26,169 nt of DNA from a virus. The notes beneath the pieces were generated by a model, which saw only the letters and a program-made list of their open reading frames with translations, had not been told where the DNA came from and ran no database searches. Positions within the stretch are counted from its first letter, which is position 1. Each line of letters begins with the position of its first letter. The stretch is taken from the IMG/VR virus record IMGVR_UViG_3300007640_000195, positions 1-26,169 of that record; one strand, written 5' to 3'. Shown here in pieces: positions 20,614-26,169 of the stretch. The translations under genes and the position numbers were made by a program.

Positions 20614-21391
20614 AAATAGGGTATCCCCGTCAAAAATTAAAGTCTACAAAGATTGCAAGTTAAAGTATAAACTAAAATATATCGACCGTCTGCCAGACGA
20701 TTACAATGACTCAACTAACACCGACGCTCTTCAATTCGGAACTTACATTCACGAAATCTTTGAGCATGGTTCTGAGCTAGAAACTCTAGAAGAGCTAAAG
20801 GATCTAGCCAAAGACCTCAGAGACAAGTACAAGTTCGGAAAGGAAAAAGAAAAGTTGATTGACGAAAGTGTCGAAAACTTCTTTCACTGGAACAAGGCTC
20901 TGACCGCTGAGACAGTCGGCAAGGAGCTAGTGTTCGGAGTTGAACACAAGTCCTACGAACTCAATGGTATTATAGACCGTGTGCTGAGAAGTCCTGAGGG
21001 AAAATATCTGGTCATCGACTACAAAACCAGCAAAAGACCTCTAACAAAACGTCAGCTATACACAGACGATCAGCTTATCATGTACGCAGCAGCAATCAGC
21101 AAGCTGTACGATGTCAGCCCGTCAAATATCACTCTAGGGCATTATTATCCGCACCTAGACAAGTTCGTTAGTATCGTCTATCCGGCTTCCGTGGTCAACG
21201 GGTATCTGAACAACAGCCTGGATAGGAAGATCTGGGACATCAGGAAGAGGAAGAAGCACCAGTTCCCAGCGGAGAAAAACAAGTTCTGCGATTGGTGCGG
21301 ATATAGAGATATCTGTCCAGCCTTCACAGGCAAGAAGAGCCTCCTAGAGGAAGCTATCGCTAATCATAAATCAAAGGATAATAAAGAGTAA
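20606..21391 (+). CDS. Cas4/AddB-like PD-(D/E)XK nuclease with Fe-S cluster
   Basis: The 261-aa protein begins MFINRVSPSKIKVYKDCKLK. Active-site residues are visible: His49 ('GTYIHE'), Asp124 ('LNGIIDRV'), Asp138 and Lys140 ('VIDYKTSK'), and the Gln/Tyr helix 'DQLIMYAAA'. Cys17 plus Cys228, Cys231 and Cys237 give the four-Cys 4Fe-4S cluster of the AddB/Cas4 group (PDDEXK_1). Such nucleases resect DNA ends. In phages they may act in recombination or host DNA degradation. The start at 20606 is chosen because AGGAGG lies 7 nt upstream; an earlier in-frame ATG at 20582 lacks one. There is no CRISPR array nearby. Confidence 0.88.
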   Translation: MFINRVSPSKIKVYKDCKLKYKLKYIDRLPDDYNDSTNTDALQFGTYIHEIFEHGSELETLEELKDLAKDLRDKYKFGKEKEKLIDESVENFFHWNKALTAETVGKELVFGVEHKSYELNGIIDRVLRSPEGKYLVIDYKTSKRPLTKRQLYTDDQLIMYAAAISKLYDVSPSNITLGHYYPHLDKFVSIVYPASVVNGYLNNSLDRKIWDIRKRKKHQFPAEKNKFCDWCGYRDICPAFTGKKSLLEEAIANHKSKDNKE

Positions 21392-21632
21392 TATCTATTA
21401 CCTCAAAAAACCTCTGAACTACAGCGTCAGAATACTTATGGGTCTTGGTGAGAAACTTCACTAAGACCTTTTTTTGTATAGGTTTTTGGTACTCAAAAGC
21501 ATTAAGTAGCTTTTCCTGAAATAACTCAATAAAATGACTAGAGAAAACGTGCTTATGCTTATCTTTAAATTTTAGGCTTAAAGCATAAGATACCTGATCT
21601 AAAAACTCGTAAACTTCAGTATTGTATTCCAA
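21360..21632 (-). CDS. hypothetical protein (90 aa), TTG start
   Basis: The frame gives a plausible helical, Lys/Phe-rich protein (EYNTEVYEFLDQVSYALSL...) with no internal Met. The only visible start is TTG at 21632, abutted by a perfect TATAAATA. If that octamer is a T4-type late promoter, the transcript would begin inside the first codons, so either the start or the promoter reading needs correction. The end overlaps the nuclease gene by 32 bp tail-to-tail, and the plus-strand terminator for the nuclease is embedded at 21441-21475. The function is unknown. Confidence 0.5.
   Translation of the reverse strand: MEYNTEVYEFLDQVSYALSLKFKDKHKHVFSSHFIELFQEKLLNAFEYQKPIQKKVLVKFLTKTHKYSDAVVQRFFEVIDITLYYPLIYD
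21441..21475 (+). terminator. intrinsic terminator inside an antisense gene
   Basis: GGTCTT pairs with AAGACC, with an inner GTGA/TCAC stem, followed by seven T. It lies 50 bp after the nuclease stop codon and within the minus-strand gene 21360-21632. Confidence 0.85.
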
Positions 21633-21640
21633 TATTTATA
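21633..21640 (-). promoter_or_regulatory. perfect T4-type late promoter octamer
   Basis: TATAAATA on the minus strand, identical to the T4 late consensus, directly before the TTG at 21632. It is preceded by a run of G (GGGTGGGGGGA). Confidence 0.6.
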
Positions 21641-21693
21641 TCCCCCCACCCGCCCTGATTACAGTCTGACTATATACATAATATAAGAGATTT

Positions 21694-22224
21694 ATGATAA
21701 GAAAACTTGTAGGCATCGCTAAGGAGATAAAAGCTAACATCCTTCAAAAAAGCAAAGTCCTTAGAAAAATCAGAAAAGTAGACCCTACTGAGGGTATATC
21801 CCCGGTATACACTTTCTACTACCGAGGGGCTAAATCTGAAGATCAATTTCCCATAATCTTGCTGGTTGAAAGGAGAGGTTCCCCCAGCCTAAGGTTTAAA
21901 TACCCTAAATTTCAGCAACATTCTCTAGGTTTCAAGAAGCCAATCCCCAGCAAAGCTAAAGGAGAAACCTATATAGCTGGATTACTACTAGATACTTTGT
22001 CTCCTTCCTTGGCTACTACACTGGTTGAGAGGTTTAAGAATGTACCGATAATCCCTTTAGAAGCAGCACTAAGAATAACTCAGCTAACCAAGCAAAACTA
22101 CAGGGTATATGACACCAGAAAGATTAGAAGATTTTCAGTCATTGACCCAGAGGATTTCATCCTGAACCTAGACTTCAACCTAGACGGTGTAGTAGACGAT
22201 AAAGACTTTAGAACCTTCAGATAA
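21694..22224 (+). CDS. putative tail-associated protein with C-terminal Ca-loop motif (176 aa)
   Basis: A basic N-terminus is followed by a beta-rich domain ('SPVYTFYYRGAKSEDQFPII' then 'LLVERRGS'). The C-terminus ends in a 12-residue calcium-loop pattern DFNLDGVVDDKD (160-171), as in a dockerin or EF-hand repeat. The central part faintly resembles phage proteins with a 'YTFRY...FPL' motif found in T4-like structural modules, but this is not firm. It is 3 bp upstream of the tape-measure gene and probably part of the tail module. Confidence 0.6.
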   Translation: MIRKLVGIAKEIKANILQKSKVLRKIRKVDPTEGISPVYTFYYRGAKSEDQFPIILLVERRGSPSLRFKYPKFQQHSLGFKKPIPSKAKGETYIAGLLLDTLSPSLATTLVERFKNVPIIPLEAALRITQLTKQNYRVYDTRKIRRFSVIDPEDFILNLDFNLDGVVDDKDFRTFR

Positions 22225-22227
22225 TTT

Positions 22228-23862
22228 ATGGCTATTCTCGGCAACATAACAGAGCTTGTAAATGAGCTTGGCAAAACTGTCAATGCTCTCGGAGAGTTTA
22301 GAAAAAGTTTTGAGGACATAAATCGGGTTGCTGCTCAAACTGGCAGAGACGATCTCATCTCCAGAGGTGCTTTCATTGACCAGTTTAAAGATACTGGTGC
22401 AAGCTTTAAAGAAGCGACGGGGATTTTCAAGCAATCCCTTAATGTTGGGGTAGCTGGTAATTCCGCCAACCTAGAACTGATAACGGATATCAGTAGGTTG
22501 GGTCTGAATGTCGGTGCTTTCTCAGAGATCCTAGCAACTACTCAACAAGTCTTCGGTCTTAATGCCGAGGCAAGTATTGCGTTTACTGAGGCAGTTGTCG
22601 GTGCGGGAAGGCAGTTTAACATTGCTGGAGATAAGTTCGCAGAACTGGTAAAGGGTCTTCAGCAGACTCTTGCAAACGTATCTGTCCAGTTCCGAGGAGA
22701 CGCATTTAAATCATTCTCAGACGCTGCGACTACATTGGCTGGTAGCATTGGTCCTACCGCTATTGGAGGTATTCAGACAATACTTTCAAAGGTAACAGGA
22801 ACCACACAAGATAGTTTTGCAAGACTAGCCCTCCTTGGTGTAGATCCTGGTGCTGTTGGTAGAGTTGCCGCTGGAGGTGATACTCAAGCCACTCTAGCCG
22901 CCATCACAGATGTTGCTCAAGCTGCTGTAACTCTCGCAGAACAGTTTGGAGTCGGAGGTCCAAATGCAGACCCAAGATTGCTTGGTGAGTTTACGAAACT
23001 TACTGGGTTCACCGCTCAAGACCTGTTGATCTCGGAGAAGATTCTTGAATCCAGCAATATGGGATTTGAGGCTTTGAACGAACAGGCTGCCGAAGAAGGG
23101 AGAAGATCTCAAAGAAGTAGAGATCTTACAGAGGCGTTCAACAGACTTGTGTTCAATTTGCAGGATAGATTGTTCACTTTCTTTGAAGGTCTTACTGGAG
23201 GAAGTGAAGCGTTCGCTGAGAAACTATCTGGCTTTGGAGATCAATTCCTAAATGCCATAGGAGCTACGGAAGAAAACTTCAGAGCCTTAGGACAAAACAT
23301 TAGAACGTTTATCGAAGGAGACGGATTCGGAAAACTAACGGCAAATATTATTGATGTCACGGAAACGATTGTGGATCAGACTGTGGCGACCTTTAAAGGT
23401 ATTGCAGATATCACGAAAACGTTTGTGAAGGAGACTGTGACGTCCATTAAAGATTTTGCAGTGTCTGTAGACGATTTTGTCCAAGACATGGGCGGTTACT
23501 CACGGTCTATTGATACTGCTTTAGGTATTGCACTGGGACCTATTCACAAATCTCAAGCAGAATGGGAAAAAGAAGAAGAGGAGCAAAAACAGATTAACAA
23601 GATATACCTCGAAGGACTAATTCAAGAACTTATGACAAGAGAACAAGAACTAATAGACAAAAGACTACGAGAACTAGAAGCCCAACGATCTCGGGAAGAA
23701 AGTGAGAAGTTATTACAGCAGCTTGTTGTTTTGATCGAAAAACAGGGTATGGCTGCTGCGAGTCAAGCAGTGAAAGCTGGAATATACACTCAGAATCAAC
23801 TAAGGGCTGCCCAAATAAGGCTAGACCCAGACTATGTACGTATAGTGGGAGTCGGAGAATAG
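22228..23862 (+). CDS. probable tail tape measure protein (gp29-like)
   Basis: The 544-aa protein compares with T4 gp29 at 590 aa. It is almost entirely helical, with long Ala/Gly/Phe-rich amphipathic stretches at about residues 30-260 ('LELITDISRLGLNVGAFSEI'), a hydrophobic/helical region to about 430, and a charged coiled coil at about 450-505 ('EWEKEEEEQKQINKIY'). Tape measures set tail length and pass into the host envelope at infection. Location just before the tube-cap and gp53-like genes supports this. There is no enzymatic domain. ATAATTT precedes the ATG and no Shine-Dalgarno is evident. Confidence 0.75.
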   Translation: MAILGNITELVNELGKTVNALGEFRKSFEDINRVAAQTGRDDLISRGAFIDQFKDTGASFKEATGIFKQSLNVGVAGNSANLELITDISRLGLNVGAFSEILATTQQVFGLNAEASIAFTEAVVGAGRQFNIAGDKFAELVKGLQQTLANVSVQFRGDAFKSFSDAATTLAGSIGPTAIGGIQTILSKVTGTTQDSFARLALLGVDPGAVGRVAAGGDTQATLAAITDVAQAAVTLAEQFGVGGPNADPRLLGEFTKLTGFTAQDLLISEKILESSNMGFEALNEQAAEEGRRSQRSRDLTEAFNRLVFNLQDRLFTFFEGLTGGSEAFAEKLSGFGDQFLNAIGATEENFRALGQNIRTFIEGDGFGKLTANIIDVTETIVDQTVATFKGIADITKTFVKETVTSIKDFAVSVDDFVQDMGGYSRSIDTALGIALGPIHKSQAEWEKEEEEQKQINKIYLEGLIQELMTREQELIDKRLRELEAQRSREESEKLLQQLVVLIEKQGMAAASQAVKAGIYTQNQLRAAQIRLDPDYVRIVGVGE

Positions 23863-23889
23863 TGATGCCTGTGCGTATCAGATTAAAAA

Positions 23890-25029
23890 ATGGCATTTTT
23901 TAAAGAATTAGTAGGAGATTCAGGGGGTTCGTTACTTTATAACGTCTTGAATCCTTTTCTACCAGACGGCAGCGATGTTGTGCTGGATGATGCTGGTTTG
24001 CAGAATAGTTTTGGGGCTCCTAAGTTTGAACACGCTCTAGAGGAAAGAGGATTTATTCGATTCACTTACCCCGAATACATGAAAGAGCATAACGAAAACA
24101 TAGGAAAAGTCACAGGGGTTGTTGCAGCCCCTATTTCTACTCTGTCTCAGTTCTTCGGAGGTCCGCCTATCGAACTGAAACTTCCTGAAAACAATTCCAT
24201 AACCAGAAAACTTCCATTCTTTGAGAATCCTCAAATAACTGAGAGACGCACGGCAAACTACGCCAACACAAACGTCTTCTTGAGAAATGAACCAGTTAGG
24301 CTTTATACGGGGTCGGGTCCAAGAAGGATAAATCTTAAGCTAACTTACACCCTTCCGCATATAGCCCAGTTTTTAGGAAACTACTTGAATAATCCGGCTA
24401 TCTTAACCCCTGAAGAAAGCCTAGATTTGCAAGCTATAAAACGACAAGTCTCCGAGCTTCTAAAAAAGCAGTCAGGCATGGGGGGTGGAGGAATAGGTCC
24501 TGCACCAAACCCTAAGTACGCAGGTAATGGAACGGTCGTATCTAGGAGCGGTAAACTTGTAGGATTATCTGAAACTATAATCAGGACCGATGGAGATAAT
24601 AATCCCGGCGATGGTCCTAGAATGCCTTCCCATAGAAACGTTCAGTTAAAGGGGGCTGATAATCAGTTCTACTTCAATGCTCAAGTCCTTTTCAACGAAT
24701 ATCATGTAGAGCTTACTCACATTATTGAGTATATGTTGAACGTTGCCAGAAGTTCCGTTATAGGCACTGTTCAATCATTGGAAAAATTTGGTCCTCCCGT
24801 AGGTCGCCTAAACATGGGTATCGTTTATAACGATATGCCTGTGATCGTTAAAGATTATAGAATCAATTTTGACTACGCTAATGGAATGGATCATGCATCA
24901 CTATTCAGTAGGGTGATTACCATCGACCTGACTCTTGAGGAGTTCAGACAAGACAAGGGTCTTCTACACGGACCTGACAACGACACACCACTCCAAGGGT
25001 GGGACACACTCTTTAAAGGTATTAGATAA
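23890..25029 (+). CDS. baseplate tail-tube cap/initiator protein (gp48/gp54-like)
   Basis: The length of 379 aa fits T4 gp48 (364 aa). The C-terminal part 'SVIGTVQSLEKFGPPVGRLN' followed by 'MGIVYNDMPVIVKDYRINFD' and 'SRVITIDLTLEEFRQ' has the tube-protein-like pattern of gp48/gp54: a helix with a GP loop, then two antiparallel beta strands. The middle contains a Gly-rich loop (about 198-205). These proteins cap the baseplate hub and start tube polymerisation. It is followed by the wedge gene with a TAATG overlap, as in T4-like baseplate clusters. The choice between gp48 and gp54 is not settled. Confidence 0.7.
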   Translation: MAFFKELVGDSGGSLLYNVLNPFLPDGSDVVLDDAGLQNSFGAPKFEHALEERGFIRFTYPEYMKEHNENIGKVTGVVAAPISTLSQFFGGPPIELKLPENNSITRKLPFFENPQITERRTANYANTNVFLRNEPVRLYTGSGPRRINLKLTYTLPHIAQFLGNYLNNPAILTPEESLDLQAIKRQVSELLKKQSGMGGGGIGPAPNPKYAGNGTVVSRSGKLVGLSETIIRTDGDNNPGDGPRMPSHRNVQLKGADNQFYFNAQVLFNEYHVELTHIIEYMLNVARSSVIGTVQSLEKFGPPVGRLNMGIVYNDMPVIVKDYRINFDYANGMDHASLFSRVITIDLTLEEFRQDKGLLHGPDNDTPLQGWDTLFKGIR

Positions 25030-25334
25030 TGGCTGCCTATTCAGATAAGTCACGATACAACCTACAAGGATCGAATAGAGTGATCCACAAAGGAAAAGAG
25101 ATCAAAGATGTAACATCTTCTGATCGTTACAACGTATTCGTTCAAAATCTACCTAATGTCCAAGGCAGGTTAGCTCAGGTGTCTCTGCAATTTGAAGCTA
25201 GACCAGATCTTATCTCTTACGCGGCTTACGGGACGGCGGCTTATTGGTGGTTAATTATGTTAGCAAATAATATTTCAGATCCTGAAGAAGATTTGACTGT
25301 AGGAAAGATAATAAAAATCCCTAGTATATCGTAA
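25029..25334 (+). CDS. baseplate wedge protein (gp53-like, LysM-like fold)
   Basis: The 101-aa protein has 'FEARPDLISYAAYGTAAYWW' followed by 'LIMLANNISDPEEDLTVGKI' and a terminal 'IKIPS'. This is the gp53/LysM-like wedge signature (RPDLIAY-YG---LWW-I---N-I-DP--L--G--LKIP). T4 gp53 (196 aa) clamps neighbouring wedges together; this is a minimal version. It overlaps both neighbours by single-base TAATG junctions, a tightly coupled baseplate operon. Confidence 0.85.
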   Translation: MAAYSDKSRYNLQGSNRVIHKGKEIKDVTSSDRYNVFVQNLPNVQGRLAQVSLQFEARPDLISYAAYGTAAYWWLIMLANNISDPEEDLTVGKIIKIPSIS

Positions 25335-26169
25335 TGGAGGCTTATGTAGATAATAAACCTGCGTTTGTGTTGCTGTCTTCTTCTCTTGACGAAATCAAAA
25401 CTTTTGGAGACCCTCGCTACACAGACCCCTTTGACCTTGAGAATACTCTTATAGATTTTGAGTATTCTTTTGGCAATGGTAAGTATCAAGCTACATTTAC
25501 TCTCATTAACCCTAGCGAGCAAGCAGAGAAACAACTTCTATCCCTGTATAACCTAATTTACGCTAAGGACAATCCTAATATCACTATTAGTAATCCTTCC
25601 ATAGGCAATATAAAGTTTTATTTTAGTTGGGGGTACACTACGGAGTCCATGTCAACTCCGAGAGCAGGAATTTTAGGAAGCGTTAATTACTCGCTTACGG
25701 CAAGCAACGAAAGAGTGATATCTTTCACGCTTCTGGATTCAATATCTTTTAATGAAATACAGGATGATAAAAGACCCGGACCAGTTCAGATTGTGGTCAA
25801 GAAAGGTTTGTACAAGGAGGCTGGAACAGGCACTCTTCCTGACACTCCGTTAGACTTCCCCGAAAGTGCCAGCGTAGATATTCTCAGACCTTCAGAGGTT
25901 ATACCAGTTCTTCTGAAAGACTTCCTGGCTCAGTACAGAGGCGATGTTTTCCCTTACATCAAAGCTGCTTCTGTTATGGAGAAGCTTGATAGAATATACG
26001 ATGATTTGGTAATTCGTCTGAAAGCTCAAGAACTACAAGATAACGATATTTTAGTTGGCTTAGAAGGAGGTGTCTCTGTCACCCCATATAAACAACAGGC
26101 TTGGGAGATCTTAGGTAGATCTCTCGGAATGCCTGTCACGATAAACACCAAAACTATAAGCACGGGAAA
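25334..26169 (+). CDS. baseplate structural protein, 3' incomplete
   Basis: An open frame of 278 codons runs from ATG at 25334 to the window edge without a stop. It begins MEAYVDNKPAFVLLSSSLDE. 'YSFGNGKYQATFTLINPSEQ', then 'IKFYFSWGY' and 'NERVISFTLLDSISFNE', suggest a beta-rich domain like those of baseplate hub/gpD-type proteins, but the family is not certain. The start is coupled to the gp53-like stop by TAATG. Position makes a baseplate component very likely. Confidence 0.7.
   Translation, partial: MEAYVDNKPAFVLLSSSLDEIKTFGDPRYTDPFDLENTLIDFEYSFGNGKYQATFTLINPSEQAEKQLLSLYNLIYAKDNPNITISNPSIGNIKFYFSWGYTTESMSTPRAGILGSVNYSLTASNERVISFTLLDSISFNEIQDDKRPGPVQIVVKKGLYKEAGTGTLPDTPLDFPESASVDILRPSEVIPVLLKDFLAQYRGDVFPYIKAASVMEKLDRIYDDLVIRLKAQELQDNDILVGLEGGVSVTPYKQQAWEILGRSLGMPVTINTKTISTG

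Noticed and set aside
20606-21391. CRISPR-associated Cas4 function for the Fe-S nuclease
   Set aside because: No repeats or other cas genes are present; a recombination or end-processing nuclease is the simpler reading.

Overview
The window is about 26 kb of a tailed double-stranded DNA phage with T4-like virion genes (a contractile-tail, myovirus-type phage). This rests on a terminase large subunit (gp17-like), a portal (gp20-like), a neck protein domain (gp14-like), a UvsW-type helicase, a gp26/PF12322-type tail protein, a probable tape measure, a gp48/gp54-like tube-cap protein and a gp53-like baseplate wedge protein, mostly in T4-like order. The host cannot be read from the sequence. I see no tRNA, rRNA, CRISPR array, integrase or insertion sequence. 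The genome continues past both edges: the major capsid, sheath, tube and polymerase genes are not here.

Layout. (1) 1-2040: tiny minus-strand genes in the usual style of phage early or host-takeover genes. Six of them have their own near-consensus sigma-70 promoter with the -10 box 6-7 nt from the ATG. A lysozyme-like secreted protein lies at the right end. (2) 2040-2290: gene-free, with a leftward terminator-like hairpin and a strikingly G-poor stretch. (3) 2291-6235: mostly minus-strand genes with T4-late-promoter-like octamers at several starts. They include a complete GH10 xylanase-family enzyme, a DUF5522-type protein, a lipoprotein, a DUF3310 protein and several Lys/Arg-rich small proteins. 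(4) 6301-10529: plus-strand genes, including a repeat-bearing basic protein, a coiled-coil/membrane protein and a 1002-aa protein that joins a gp14-like neck domain to a heparinase II/III-like polysaccharide lyase. (5) 10506-11195: a glycosyltransferase on the minus strand. (6) 11199-16065: terminase, portal and an acidic scaffold-like protein. (7) 16062-21632: replication/recombination genes (UvsW-like helicase, TOPRIM primase, Cas4/AddB-like Fe-S nuclease) on alternating strands among tail genes. (8) 21694-26169: tape measure, tube cap, wedge protein and an incomplete baseplate protein.

How the parts may work together. Terminase and portal package DNA into a prohead built on the acidic scaffold. 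The gp14 domain would seal the neck and, if the fusion is made as read, carry a lyase on the outside of the virion. GH10 and the glycosyltransferase add two more carbohydrate-active genes, suggesting a host or habitat rich in uronic-acid or xylan-like polysaccharide. The gp26-like gene ends in a textbook -1 frameshift signal (slippery heptamer, 7-nt spacer, 12-bp stem) leading into a 57-codon ORF. This resembles the G/GT tail-assembly chaperone arrangement and is the strongest new regulatory signal in the window. Compact regulation recurs: promoters abut start codons, genes start head-to-head with almost no leader, and terminators lie inside the opposing coding sequence.
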